64,000 nt of DNA from Albidovulum sediminis (GCF_025380365.1 NZ_JAOCQF010000007.1:23808-87807), one strand, 5' to 3'. Positions 44,392-53,309 are shown, counted from the stretch's first letter. Numbers and translations: made by a program. Notes: generated from the sequence alone by a model not told the origin.

Positions 44392-44443
44392 AATGGGTGT
44401 AATTGGGTTCCGAATTGGGTTGCAGAAAATGGGTGTTATTGGG
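44392..44443. repeat. Direct repeats upstream of fic, candidate operator
   Basis: Two near-identical 16-bp units, AATGGGTGTAATTGGG (44392-44407) and AATGGGTGTTATTGGG (44428-44443), plus AATTGGGTT at 44401-44409 and 44413-44421. They lie immediately before the Fic start, spaced for repeated protein binding. Confidence 0.6.
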
Positions 44444-44456
44444 TATGAGATTGGAT

Positions 44457-45506
44457 ATGATCCAGACCCATACGCTCCGCATCACTCCGACCTTTCTCTC
44501 GATCATCGCCGAGATCGACGAGTTCAAAGGCGCATGGCGCGCACTCGGAAGTCTCGCCCCCGAGCGTCTGTCCGCCTTACGCCGTGTCGCCACCATCGAG
44601 AGCATCGGCTCTTCGACACGCATCGAGGGAAGCCGGCTCTCCGATCAGGAGGTTCAGCGTCTGCTCTCCAATCTCGACATCCAGACCTTCTCGACCCGGG
44701 ACGAAGAGGAGGTCGCTGGCTACGCTCAGGTCATGGACACAGTCTTCGCTTCGTGGCGCGACATCGATGTGACCGAGAACCATATCCGCCAGTTGCACCG
44801 GGACCTCCTGCGGTACAGCAGCAAAGACCAGCGACACAGGGGGGCCTGGAAGACCGCGCCAAACTCGATCGCAGCTTTCGACGAGGCAGGGCAGCAGCTT
44901 GGCGTGGTGTTTGAGACCGCCAGCCCCTTTGACACGCCGGGCCGCATTGCTGAACTGATCGACTGGTACAACGCCGCCACCCAGGACCATGATCTGCATC
45001 CGCTGCTACTGATCGGAATCTTCGTCGTGGTCTTTCTCGAAATCCATCCGTTCCAGGACGGCAACGGGCGTCTCAGCCGGATCCTGACCACCTTGCTGCT
45101 TTTGCGCTCAGGCTATGCCTATGTCCCATACTCATCCCTCGAAAGCGTGATCGAGCAAAGCAAAGAGGCCTATTACCTGGCACTGCGGCAGACCCAGGGG
45201 ACGATCAGGTCCGACACTCCGGACTGGGGACCCTGGCTCGGCTTCTTCCTGTCTGCACTACAGCGCCAGATGCTTCGATTGCGCGCGAAAGTTGAGCGTG
45301 AACGGCTGTTGATGGGCAGCCTGCCGGAAGTTTCCGCGCAGCTTCTCGACCTCGTGCGCGATCATGGTCGCCTGACAATCGGCGACGCCGAGCGCCTGAC
45401 CGGCCAGAATCGCAACACGCTGAAACAGCACTTCCGCACACTTGTCGCGGATGGCCACCTGAGCCTGAACGGGGCCGGGAGGGGGGCCTGGTACTCACTC
45501 CGATAA
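44457..45506 (+). CDS. Fic-family AMP-transferase with N-terminal inhibitory motif and C-terminal HTH
   Basis: 349 residues from ATG at 44457 (MIQTHTLRIT); ATG at 44445 is an alternative. The active motif HPFQDGNGRLSR starts at His197. The inhibitory helix motif (S/T)xxxE(G/N) is seen as SSTRIEGSRL near residue 60, the class II arrangement. The C-terminus (GRLTIGDAERLTGQNRNTLKQHF) is a winged-HTH-like domain. Such proteins transfer AMP to targets and may autoregulate. Lower-GC direct repeats precede it. Toxin-like or defence role is likely by context. Confidence 0.9.
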   Translation: MIQTHTLRITPTFLSIIAEIDEFKGAWRALGSLAPERLSALRRVATIESIGSSTRIEGSRLSDQEVQRLLSNLDIQTFSTRDEEEVAGYAQVMDTVFASWRDIDVTENHIRQLHRDLLRYSSKDQRHRGAWKTAPNSIAAFDEAGQQLGVVFETASPFDTPGRIAELIDWYNAATQDHDLHPLLLIGIFVVVFLEIHPFQDGNGRLSRILTTLLLLRSGYAYVPYSSLESVIEQSKEAYYLALRQTQGTIRSDTPDWGPWLGFFLSALQRQMLRLRAKVERERLLMGSLPEVSAQLLDLVRDHGRLTIGDAERLTGQNRNTLKQHFRTLVADGHLSLNGAGRGAWYSLR

Positions 45507-45583
45507 TTTTGATTATGTAATATAAAATGTCGCAGAGGACTCGAAGCAGTCTGCGGGTGGTGCGGAAACGGCATGGCAGACGA

Positions 45584-46309
45584 TCAGTCCGTGAGCCAGC
45601 GCCCATATGCGTCGACGTCGATCATTGGCACTGTCCCGCTGAACTGTAGAATAGAGATGAGTTTGAACAGAAAGGCCGTGGCGGGCTTCGTCTCGCCTTC
45701 GAAGACGTATTTAGACGACGGCTTATCGTAGAAGAAATGACCATGGGACGCCACGCATCCGATATCGAGGCGGCCGTCGGAAGAATCTGCGGCCAGGGCA
45801 TCCCTGAAGGAATCGCCGAAAGCAGGCGACCATTCGCTCTCGAAGGTCAACAGCCCACCCAGGATCTTAAGCGGCGGCTTTGCAGGATAGGTGCCGCCGG
45901 CGTGCGGAATGGGCAGGCTGGTGTGATGCAGGCGGCGTACGCTAGCCACCTTCTCCTGGGCGTACTGGACCATGGCTTTATCTGCGGACTGTTTAGCCTC
46001 GAACACCGCATAGACGCTCTCAGCTGGCACAATGATCTGGCCCTCGTATTTGAAGATAAACGGAGAGTACTGGCGGTCGAAGACGACAACATCCATCTGC
46101 TGGCTGAACTGCCCGCGGCTGTCGACGACGAACGCTTTGTCGGCACGGTAGCGTTCGGGCAGATAGGTCTGCAGAAGGCTGATCCAAACTGCTTCGCTGG
46201 CATCACCCTTGGATCCCGGATGCTGGATGTTCTCACGGACGATCTTGAGACGTGTTTGAATGTCGTCGTGAAGGCTGGAAAGCAGTCGGGGCAAAGACCA
46301 ATCGGCCAT
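45584..46309 (-). CDS. nucC: NucC, cA3-activated DNA endonuclease effector of CBASS
   Basis: 241 residues from ATG at 46309 (MADWSLPRLLSSLHDDIQ). It closely matches my memory of E. coli NucC (DUF6602) along its length. The PD-(D/E)xK catalytic residues fall at Asp73 (QMDVVVFD), Glu104 and Lys106 (FEAKQ), the same numbers as in NucC. Known NucC trimers bind cyclic tri-AMP, pair into hexamers and cut double-stranded DNA, killing the infected cell. Last gene of the CBASS operon, 11 bases after the CD-NTase gene. Confidence 0.94.
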   Translation of the reverse strand: MADWSLPRLLSSLHDDIQTRLKIVRENIQHPGSKGDASEAVWISLLQTYLPERYRADKAFVVDSRGQFSQQMDVVVFDRQYSPFIFKYEGQIIVPAESVYAVFEAKQSADKAMVQYAQEKVASVRRLHHTSLPIPHAGGTYPAKPPLKILGGLLTFESEWSPAFGDSFRDALAADSSDGRLDIGCVASHGHFFYDKPSSKYVFEGETKPATAFLFKLISILQFSGTVPMIDVDAYGRWLTD

Positions 46310-46320
46310 GGGAATACTCC

Positions 46321-47220
46321 TTATGAAAGGGGGAACTTGGGGCCGAATAGATCGCGCCAAGCGCGCAGCGCCTCGCCGCTCCGTCCCAGACGGGAGTGGT
46401 TTATGGCAAGGGTGGCTTCGCGAGCGGCGGCTCGCAGGAGGGCCTGGGCGCGCTGCTTGCGGGTCAGGTCCATCCCATCGCTGATCGGTGGACCAAGGCC
46501 TGCCGGGTCAGGCCATTCGTCGAATATGCGATCGGCAAGCGTAGAGAAAAATCCCTGCATCTCCCGGTCGAACTGACCGCCCCAAGGACCGTGCAAGCAC
46601 TCCATAGCCATCACCTCGATCAGGAAGGATGGCTTCACAGGTTTCTCGCCGTGCTTGGGATTGTTGTTCCAATACTTGACCATGCGGACCAAACCCTTCC
46701 ACTCGTTCGAATAAGCCTGATGCGCCTGAACCGCCTTATCGGCGTGGATCTTAGGATTGGTACCAATCCATTTGCCGAGACCATCGTCGGGGATCTGGAA
46801 ATCGGAGCCCTTTTCGAACGCGGGGACGACGTCGACACTGATCAGGCGATAGTCGGTATTGTCTTCGGCATCTGCCTTGACCCCGAAATCCACGTTGATT
46901 GACCGGTTCTGCTTGCGCGCCATGTCGCCGTACTTCTCCACTAGGGCATCGTGGAAATCAGTCAGGACGGCCGATGGCGCCTTCGACAGGTAATGGTCCT
47001 CCGATGCCTTCATAACGAAGAAGATGTCGACGTCCTTGAGGGGCTTTGTCTTGGTCCAGCGTGCATAGGACCCGGTCAGGAAGCTGCGGTCGATCTTGAA
47101 TTTGGTGTCGAGATAGCTCCGGACCTCCTGCTGACGGTTCGACGCATTGGTCGTCTCCTTCTCGTTCAACTCGAGACGGCTCTTGAACTTGCGGAATGCC
47201 TCATCGATGGTCAGCATCAT
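46321..47220 (-). CDS. CBASS CD-NTase (cGAS/DncV-like nucleotidyltransferase)
   Basis: 299 residues from ATG at 47220 (MMLTIDEAF), overlapping the HORMA gene stop. Nucleotidyltransferase signature GSYARWT (Gly50, Ser51) with DVD at 63-65 (LKDVDIFFV) and a further acidic residue near 130 (ISVDVVP). By pairing with two HORMA proteins and NucC, the likely product is cyclic tri-AMP, as for CdnC/CdnD enzymes. The clade cannot be fixed by eye. Activated when a HORMA protein binds a phage peptide. Confidence 0.93.
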   Translation of the reverse strand: MMLTIDEAFRKFKSRLELNEKETTNASNRQQEVRSYLDTKFKIDRSFLTGSYARWTKTKPLKDVDIFFVMKASEDHYLSKAPSAVLTDFHDALVEKYGDMARKQNRSINVDFGVKADAEDNTDYRLISVDVVPAFEKGSDFQIPDDGLGKWIGTNPKIHADKAVQAHQAYSNEWKGLVRMVKYWNNNPKHGEKPVKPSFLIEVMAMECLHGPWGGQFDREMQGFFSTLADRIFDEWPDPAGLGPPISDGMDLTRKQRAQALLRAAAREATLAINHSRLGRSGEALRAWRDLFGPKFPLS

Positions 47221-47720
47221 GTTCTCCGATAGTACGATGTAGATGCGCCGAGGCCATTGTGCTCGACCGTTGTGCCGAGGCTCTGGCGAACCATGCCGGC
47301 GGTGCTGCGGAAGGAGGCCGATACCCAACCGGCCACGTCGACAAAACCTGCTTTGCGGGTGACAATGAAGCGATAGCGCAACCGGCTCGGATGGACGCCC
47401 GACTTCTTGATCGCGTAGCGGAGCTGGTCGGTGTCGGTCCAGAAGCTGCCGTCCCCGTTTGCGCTCCAGCCATAGGCCACTTCGATATCCCAACGAACGA
47501 CCAAAGCATCGGTCGAGGGATCAAAAACCTCGAGGACGACCTTCTCGAGATGACCTGTCTGCAACCACGTCCGCATCCCGGTCTTGTGGAACTCCCAGTC
47601 GCCCACGAAGGTCGAGGGGTCGAGACCACTCTCCACGATAATGTCCTTGACGCTCTTGAGCATGTTGTCGGCCAGATAGGTGACCGAGTGGGTGTAGGTG
47701 TTGACGCTGACCGTGCTCAT
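47217..47720 (-). CDS. Bacterial HORMA-domain sensor (CBASS, first type)
   Basis: 167 residues. The N-terminus ([20 protein letters not shown]) and SYYRRT end match the HORMA proteins that partner CD-NTases in type III CBASS. The C-terminal stretch, about 25 residues, would be the safety-belt region. HORMA closes around a peptide motif and activates the cyclase; TRIP13 reopens it. Four-base overlaps with both neighbours show a tight operon. Confidence 0.88.
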   Translation of the reverse strand: MSTVSVNTYTHSVTYLADNMLKSVKDIIVESGLDPSTFVGDWEFHKTGMRTWLQTGHLEKVVLEVFDPSTDALVVRWDIEVAYGWSANGDGSFWTDTDQLRYAIKKSGVHPSRLRYRFIVTRKAGFVDVAGWVSASFRSTAGMVRQSLGTTVEHNGLGASTSYYRRT

Positions 47721-48184
47721 GCTCCCTGAAATCCTTTCGGATCGAACACCAGAGCGGCATTGCTACTCTTTGCGGTCTCGACCACCTTGTCGTTGATGCT
47801 GCGGGCCGTGATGCGATTGCTGTGTGACTTGAGAGCGGTCTGGACCCAGGGCAGATCCGAATCCTGGCATGGCAGCGACACCGCCCAGTCGCCGTTGAGA
47901 GGGTCATATCCGAGTGGGACCTCGTTCTCGCCGGTACCGTCAATGGCATCGTCGTCGTAAATGCAATAGACGCGTGTGCGCGGCCCATCGCAGGTTGCCA
48001 CGATCGGGGCGTCCTTGGGCGCCTGATCGGCAATGACGCTGGCGGCGATGCCTTTGATCTCAAGCAGGACGTCCTTGGCCCCGGCGCTTTCGCCCCGGGT
48101 GAGGAGATCGACGATCGCGAGCCAGGTATCCATGGAATCCCGATGTGGCGTGCTGCGGAAGGTGCGGCTGGCTACCGTGCTCAT
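47717..48184 (-). CDS. Second HORMA-like CBASS protein
   Basis: 155 residues, divergent from the first HORMA protein but in the position of the second HORMA of two-HORMA systems such as that of Pseudomonas aeruginosa ATCC 27853. Conserved-looking blocks are DTWLAIVDLLTRGESAGAKD and YDPLNGDWAVSLPCQDSDL. The assignment rests on operon order and size more than on motif. In known systems the two HORMA proteins contact each other and only one binds the cyclase. Confidence 0.72.
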   Translation of the reverse strand: MSTVASRTFRSTPHRDSMDTWLAIVDLLTRGESAGAKDVLLEIKGIAASVIADQAPKDAPIVATCDGPRTRVYCIYDDDAIDGTGENEVPLGYDPLNGDWAVSLPCQDSDLPWVQTALKSHSNRITARSINDKVVETAKSSNAALVFDPKGFQGA

Positions 48185-49083
48185 TTGTGGACTACCGCTA
48201 TTGAACGTTCCTGCTTTGCCGCCTTGGCGGCGTCGATCAAATCATCGAGCGTCAATCGTTCCGGATTCATCGCAGTCTTCATGCTGCTGGCCAGCGCGTT
48301 GGTAACCATCTTTCGGATCGCGCGGCCATCGAGACCGACGCATTCCAAGGCGGCACGGTCGACTCCGGAAGAAACGGCAAGTTTCGCGATCGGCTCGAAC
48401 GTCTTGCCGAGACCGGCGAGGCAGTCGCGAAGGATGAGGCCACAGGCATTTTTGTCCGGCAACGGTATGGTCATAACCAAATCGCAGCGAGACGTGAACG
48501 CCGCATCCACTGCTTCCGGGAAATTGCTGGTGGCGATGAACAGAAGATTGGGGTGCGATTCTGCCAGGGCATCGAGCTGGACCAGCACAGCGTCGGTGGC
48601 GCGGTGGATGTCGATTGGATTGGCTTCGAGGCTCATACGTGAACGATCGGCAGCCAACGTCTCGACCTCGTCGAGCAGCACTATGGTCGGGCCATTCGTT
48701 GCTGCTTCTGCAATCGACTGAGAAAAGAGTTCGGAAGCCGCCTTCTGGGTCTTGCCCATGGCCGAGCTCGTCAGGGAGTGCGGGTCGATCTCGAGGAGCC
48801 GGAACCTGTCGCTTTTGAAAGATTGGGCGGTTCGGTTCGCGAGGCCGCGGGCGAGCGAAGTCTTTCCGGTACCCGGCGGTCCCACGAGAAGGATGACGCC
48901 GTGCAGCGGAATGATCGACCGGTCGACGACTGGTCGCAGCGTGAAATTGAGCATCGCTTGAGACACGAGGCGATCCTTGACCGAAGCGTCGATCTGGATG
49001 GAATCCCACAAGGCTGAAAGCTTCGGGTCAGGCAGCTGTCTGACGCGCTGTATGCCCTTGGATGGCTCAAACTCATCTCGCAT
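48181..49083 (-). CDS. cap6: TRIP13/Pch2-like AAA+ ATPase (CBASS Cap6)
   Basis: 300 residues from ATG at 49083 (MRDEFEPSKGIQ), with AGGAAA upstream; an earlier start at 49155 lacks support. Walker A GPPGTGKTS, Walker B IVLLDEVETLA, sensor 1 NLLFIATSNF. TRIP13-type remodellers open HORMA domains and keep the cyclase off without infection. First gene of the five-gene CBASS operon. Confidence 0.93.
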   Translation of the reverse strand: MRDEFEPSKGIQRVRQLPDPKLSALWDSIQIDASVKDRLVSQAMLNFTLRPVVDRSIIPLHGVILLVGPPGTGKTSLARGLANRTAQSFKSDRFRLLEIDPHSLTSSAMGKTQKAASELFSQSIAEAATNGPTIVLLDEVETLAADRSRMSLEANPIDIHRATDAVLVQLDALAESHPNLLFIATSNFPEAVDAAFTSRCDLVMTIPLPDKNACGLILRDCLAGLGKTFEPIAKLAVSSGVDRAALECVGLDGRAIRKMVTNALASSMKTAMNPERLTLDDLIDAAKAAKQERSIAVVHK

Positions 49084-49160
49084 GGCGTTTCCTATGTTCT
49101 GTCGCAACGCTCGTGTGCCGCGCCCAATGCGGTCTTGAGAATCGGGCACTAGCATCGACG

Positions 49161-49189
49161 ATAAGAACCGGTTAACCCTCTTTTGTCAA
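49161..49189 (-). promoter_or_regulatory. Candidate CBASS operon promoter
   Basis: On the minus strand: -35 TTGACA (49184-49189), 17-bp spacer containing palindrome GGTTAACC (49170-49177), -10-like TCTTAT (49161-49166). Faces the TRIP13 gene. Confidence 0.5.
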
Positions 49190-49191
49190 TG

Positions 49192-49231
49192 CCAAGCACT
49201 TTAAGGCTATGCTGTGTGCTCTCCAAGCACA
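49192..49231. promoter_or_regulatory. Candidate CapH operator
   Basis: Inverted repeat TGTGCT, 5-base loop, AGCACA (49215-49231), plus direct copies of CCAAGCAC at 49192-49199 and 49223-49230, 31 bases apart (about three helical turns). Located between the CBASS promoter and the capH-like start. Confidence 0.5.
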
Positions 49232-49282
49232 TTTCTGTGTGCATCATTGACATACCGCGCGAATGGGATTCAAAATGCCAGT

Positions 49283-49615
49283 ATGGATGACATGGATGTT
49301 TACATGCAGTTCGGGCGGAAAGTAGCCGCGGCGCGGAAAAGCAAGGGTATGACCCAGGCCGATCTCGCAAAACGGGTAGCTTTCACCCGAGCTTCAGTCG
49401 CGAACATCGAGACCGGGCGTCAGCGAGTGATGCTGCACGATGTTTTCGCGATAGTGGCGGCGCTCGGCGGGCAGAGCATTCTGGACTTTGTGCCAGAACG
49501 GATTGCGCCTGAAAGCATGCGCGACGTCGCATTTGTGGGCGACGGTGCGAGCAAAGAGGATGAACTTGCGATGCTGCAGATAATCGAGTTGGCGACTACT
49601 GGAGCGCGGTCGTGA
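49283..49615 (+). CDS. capH: XRE-type repressor, CapH-like
   Basis: 110 residues from ATG at 49283 (MDDMDVYMQFG). N-terminal XRE HTH (MTQADLAKRVAFTRASVANI) and a short C-terminal tail. It is divergent from a CBASS operon and directly followed by an ImmA/IrrE peptidase, the arrangement of CapH-CapP, where CapH represses CBASS until cut by CapP after DNA damage. Stop overlaps the capP start. Confidence 0.8.
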   Translation: MDDMDVYMQFGRKVAAARKSKGMTQADLAKRVAFTRASVANIETGRQRVMLHDVFAIVAALGGQSILDFVPERIAPESMRDVAFVGDGASKEDELAMLQIIELATTGARS

Positions 49616-50124
49616 CGGACCCGATGAGTATCGACGGCGCGCGACAGGCTGCACGGGACGTCCTGAAGCAGTATGGTATCACGACCGCTCCCGTGCCGGT
49701 GGACCGTATCGCGCGCGAGCTCGGTGTACGCGTCCAGTTTGCACCGTTCGACAACGAACTTTCGGGGATGGCTCACATCCGCGACGGTGTGGTCGTGGTA
49801 GGGGTGAACTCGCTGCACGCTCCCAACAGGCAACGCTTCACGCTTGCCCACGAGATCGGCCATGTCGTGCTGCATCGACATATTCTCGAGGGCGCTGTGC
49901 ACGTTGACAGAGTACTGCTGCGGGACCGCAATTCCTCAGCAGGCACGGATCTCCTCGAGATCCAAGCCAATGCCTTCGCCAGCGAACTCTTGATGCCGAC
50001 CGACATCCTAGAAGCTACCCTCGGAGGCCGCCAGGTCGTGCTGGACGACGACGTCGAGGTGGCTACCCTGGCCAAAAAGTTCCGCGTCAGCGAGTCCGCG
50101 ATGCGCTTCCGTTTCTTTAAGTGA
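49612..50124 (+). CDS. capP: ImmA/IrrE-family metallopeptidase, CapP-like
   Basis: 170 residues, GTG start in overlap with capH. Zinc peptidase motif HEIGH (His80-His84) and a downstream Glu in LLEIQANAFASELLMP. In CapP proteins, single-stranded DNA stimulates cleavage of CapH, which releases CBASS transcription. No other domain. The pairing with CapH is by context and family; direct homology to characterised CapP was not tested. Confidence 0.82.
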   Translation: MTDPMSIDGARQAARDVLKQYGITTAPVPVDRIARELGVRVQFAPFDNELSGMAHIRDGVVVVGVNSLHAPNRQRFTLAHEIGHVVLHRHILEGAVHVDRVLLRDRNSSAGTDLLEIQANAFASELLMPTDILEATLGGRQVVLDDDVEVATLAKKFRVSESAMRFRFFK

Positions 50125-50131
50125 TCCCAGG

Positions 50132-51496
50132 TTGGCGCTAGTTCTCTTCGACACTGAGACGACAGGCCTCAGTCGCCATTTCGACCAGATAATTGAATTC
50201 GGCGCAGTACGGGTGAACGACGATCTCGAGGTCGAGGAGCACTTTGAGACGGCTTGCCGATTACAGCCCCATATAGTTCCGACTCCGTCGGCACTGCACG
50301 TGACCGGGCGGAGCTATGCCGAGCTGACATCGCCGTTGCGCCGGAGCCATTTCGAGATGATCTCCGAGATCCATCGACGCTTCACAGGTTGGAGCCCAGC
50401 GGCCTTCATCGGGTACAACTCTATACGTTTTGATGAGGAGTTCTTGCGGCACGCCTTCTACCAATGCCTGCTCGAACCCTATGTCACCAGCATTGGCAAT
50501 GCTCGCGGCGACGTGCTCAAGCTGGTCCGTGCTGTATCGAAACTTCGCCCGGATGTGCTTCCCGCTGCCTATGGGGCGGACGGTCAGAGGTCGATGAAAC
50601 TGCACGACGTGGCGATCGCGTGCGGCTTCAAGTCCAATGGCGCCCACGAAGCCATGGCAGACGTAGAAGCAATGCTGTGGGTGGTGAAGGTTATTGCCAA
50701 CGGCGCCCCAGAAATATGGTCGAGCTTCATGCGCTTCTCGACCAAGGCTGCGGCGCAGGAATTTCTTCAGGAAGAGGACGTCTTCGTCTCCTTCGAGGCC
50801 GAGACTGCTGGGCAAGGATTTCGGCTTCTGACGGCCTTCGGTCAACATCCGGTGCAGTCTGCCCGGCGTTACTGCCTCGACCTCACGTTCTCGGTCGACG
50901 CCATTCGCGGTGCGAGCGACTGCGAGCTAGTGGAGATGTTCAAGCAACGGGAGGGACCGCTCCGTCGCGTCAAGACCAACGCGTCGCCGTTGCTATTTCC
51001 CATGTATGAGGTGCTCGAGTCGACCTTCCCTGGGACGGTCGAGGAAGATGTCCTGAACCTGGCGCGAAGTGTTCACTCAGATGAGAGCCTCGTTCGGCGC
51101 CTCAATACAGCTGCTCTCGCCGCCGAACCGGTCTATGGGGTGTCGCCGCATGTCGAGCAGCAGCTCTACGACCGATTCATTCCCGATATCGACAAAGCGC
51201 TCATGCAGCAGTTCCACGCAGTGCCGTGGGCCCTGCGAAACGAGGTCGTCGCTCGGATCTCCGACGACAGGCTCAGGCGCTTGGGGCAGCGTGCCATCTA
51301 TTTCGAAATGCCACATCTTCTTCCCGATAAATCTCGAACGATGCTCGACAAGGCAGTCCGGGACCGATGGACAGGCGACGCAACGGCACCGTGGACGACG
51401 GCGTCCAGTGCCCTTTTAGATTTGGACGCCATTTCGGATCGCTTGGCCCACCCAAATCTGGTGGAATTCGCCGAGGTTCTCGCTCAGTGGACATGA
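50132..51496 (+). CDS. Exonuclease I (SbcB)-like DEDDh nuclease
   Basis: 454 residues, TTG start 7 bases after capP (no better start visible). The N-terminal exonuclease domain has Asp7 and Glu9 (FDTETTGL), Asp in NSIRFDEEFL, and the final His and Asp in HEAMADVEAM, the DEDDh set. The C-terminal half resembles the SH3-like/helical region of exonuclease I but is diverged. It would degrade single-stranded DNA 3'-5'. Its place after CapP, which senses ssDNA, is notable: it may limit or shape the signal, or act directly on phage DNA. Confidence 0.85.
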   Translation: MALVLFDTETTGLSRHFDQIIEFGAVRVNDDLEVEEHFETACRLQPHIVPTPSALHVTGRSYAELTSPLRRSHFEMISEIHRRFTGWSPAAFIGYNSIRFDEEFLRHAFYQCLLEPYVTSIGNARGDVLKLVRAVSKLRPDVLPAAYGADGQRSMKLHDVAIACGFKSNGAHEAMADVEAMLWVVKVIANGAPEIWSSFMRFSTKAAAQEFLQEEDVFVSFEAETAGQGFRLLTAFGQHPVQSARRYCLDLTFSVDAIRGASDCELVEMFKQREGPLRRVKTNASPLLFPMYEVLESTFPGTVEEDVLNLARSVHSDESLVRRLNTAALAAEPVYGVSPHVEQQLYDRFIPDIDKALMQQFHAVPWALRNEVVARISDDRLRRLGQRAIYFEMPHLLPDKSRTMLDKAVRDRWTGDATAPWTTASSALLDLDAISDRLAHPNLVEFAEVLAQWT

Positions 51497-51521
51497 TCGC
51501 TCAAGTCGCAGACGAGACCCG

Positions 51522-51689
51522 ATGGAACATTTGAATTCTCGCACACGAAATGTCGGGCCAGTGTGCGACCAACTGTGGCCGACGTTGTCACCGGAATTGG
51601 CCGCTTATGCTATCGAATGCGGAGACCAAGGTAAGCTGTACCACGCCTTGGGCCAGAGATCGCCGGAACAGAGAAGGTCGGAGTCTTGA
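51522..51689 (+). CDS. Possible 55-residue ORF
   Basis: ATG at 51522 opens a short frame with protein-like composition (PTLSPELAAYAIECGDQGK). It lies in the 375-bp gap between the exonuclease and the SNIPE-like gene. No strong ribosome site and no family. The rest of the gap holds nothing recognised. Confidence 0.3.
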   Translation: MEHLNSRTRNVGPVCDQLWPTLSPELAAYAIECGDQGKLYHALGQRSPEQRRSES

Positions 51690-51871
51690 CCGACAGGAAG
51701 TTCTGAAAGCGCGCAGGGAGTCGATGCCCCAAGCCCCCCAACGGAGGGTTACGCCCAAGGCCACCTTAGATCTGGCGATCAGACCCACCGGGGAACGATG
51801 GCATAATTCAATCTTGAGGTGAGAAGGACGCCCACGCATTCTGCGGCAACATCGTATTCAAAGAGGACATT

Positions 51872-53260
51872 ATGGATCCGGTCGCAGTCGTCGCTCTGGT
51901 TTGGTTCGTACTAACCCCAATCCTTCTGGTTCTTTGGCTGATCGCCAAGCGGAAACTGAGGCAGAGGACTATAGAAGCCGAAGCCGCTGCCACGACACAC
52001 AAAGAGGCGCTTGCCAAACAGGCGGCGGACCACAAAGCGACCAAATCCAAGTATTCGGGGATCATTTCCCAAGAGGTCGAGGTCGCTCGTCTGCAGGGCA
52101 TCGCCGCTTCGCTCACGTCAGACATCGAGCGCATCCGCGGCACCTATGCCGAAAAGCGGGCGCTTCTCGATCGGCTCGAACAGCAGGTCGCGATCTACGA
52201 CGAGCGCTTGGCATTTTCAGAACTGGGCGTCTACGAGCCGCATTTCGAGTTCACCGACAGCGAAGCCTACAAAGCGAGGATCCTCGAAGTTAGGGAACGC
52301 CAGAAGGCCATGATTTCCGCAAAACAAGCGGCACTCTGCCCGACGGAATGGTCCGTCGAGGGCAGCAAGGCCAAGGGTGCGACGATGATCAACCGTCAGA
52401 CCCGGTTGACCATGCGCGCCTTCAACAACGAATGCGAGGCTGCCATCGCCAATGTTCGCTGGAACAACGTCGTTGCGATGGAAAAGCGCGTCCTGTCGGC
52501 CGCTGCCGCGATCGACAAGGAGAATACCTCCCTAAATCTGACGTTGAACGACAGATACGTGGCACTCAAGATCGAGGAACTGCGCCTGACCCACGAGTAC
52601 CGGGAGCAGTTGAAGCAGGAGAAGGAGGAACGTTCCGACCTAGCACGGGCCGAACGGGAAGAGAGGAAACTCCTCGCCGAGGCAGAGGCTGCCGAGCGAG
52701 AAGAAGAGAAGTATCAGGCGCTTCTCGAGAAAGCGCGCAAGGAAGCCGACAGTGACGGCAATCGGCGACGCATCGAGGAACTGGAAGCGGCTCTCGCGGC
52801 CGCGCATGCGGCAAGCGAACGGGCCCGCGCCATGGCCGAGATGACACGTTCGGGCTATGTCTACATCATCTCGAACGTAGGCTCTTTTGGCGAAGACGTC
52901 GTCAAGATCGGACTGACACGCCGCCTCGACCCGGACGACCGCATTCGCGAGCTTGGCGACGCCAGTGTGCCTTTCGGCTTCGACATTCACGCAATGATCT
53001 ACAGCGATGCCGCACCAGCACTTGAAGCAGCCCTGCACAAGGAGTTCGCGGATCGCCGGATCAACATGTCGAACTTCAGGAAGGAATTCTTCCGTGTGTC
53101 GCTGGACGAGGTCGAGGCCGCCGTTGCGCGACTCGCGCCCGAAGCCGGGTTCTTCAAGGATCGCGAGGCTCAAGAGTGGCACGAGACTCTGGCCCGAAGA
53201 AATGCCGCCTTGCTGGATATGCAGTCGGCGGTGTCGAAGTCGCTTCCGGCAACCATCTGA
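51872..53260 (+). CDS. Membrane-anchored DUF4041/GIY-YIG nuclease, SNIPE-like
   Basis: 462 residues. One N-terminal membrane segment (about 5-24), a long coiled-coil-rich DUF4041 region (KRALLDRLEQQVAIYDERLA; EWSVEGSKAKGATMINRQTR), and a C-terminal GIY-YIG/T5orf172 nuclease (SGYVYIISNVGSFGEDVVKI, then GLTRRLDPDDRI and ALHKEFADRRIN). This is the architecture reported for SNIPE, an inner-membrane nuclease that cuts phage DNA during injection. It lies next to CBASS in what looks like a defence island. Confidence 0.85.
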   Translation: MDPVAVVALVWFVLTPILLVLWLIAKRKLRQRTIEAEAAATTHKEALAKQAADHKATKSKYSGIISQEVEVARLQGIAASLTSDIERIRGTYAEKRALLDRLEQQVAIYDERLAFSELGVYEPHFEFTDSEAYKARILEVRERQKAMISAKQAALCPTEWSVEGSKAKGATMINRQTRLTMRAFNNECEAAIANVRWNNVVAMEKRVLSAAAAIDKENTSLNLTLNDRYVALKIEELRLTHEYREQLKQEKEERSDLARAEREERKLLAEAEAAEREEEKYQALLEKARKEADSDGNRRRIEELEAALAAAHAASERARAMAEMTRSGYVYIISNVGSFGEDVVKIGLTRRLDPDDRIRELGDASVPFGFDIHAMIYSDAAPALEAALHKEFADRRINMSNFRKEFFRVSLDEVEAAVARLAPEAGFFKDREAQEWHETLARRNAALLDMQSAVSKSLPATI

Positions 53261-53309
53261 AAGTTCAACGATCTGATCTCTTGTTCGCCAGCGGTGACGG
53301 TCAAGGGGC

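Noticed and set aside
45584..46309. Generic restriction enzyme
   Set aside because: The CBASS operon context and exact NucC residue numbering make a cyclic-nucleotide-activated effector far more likely.
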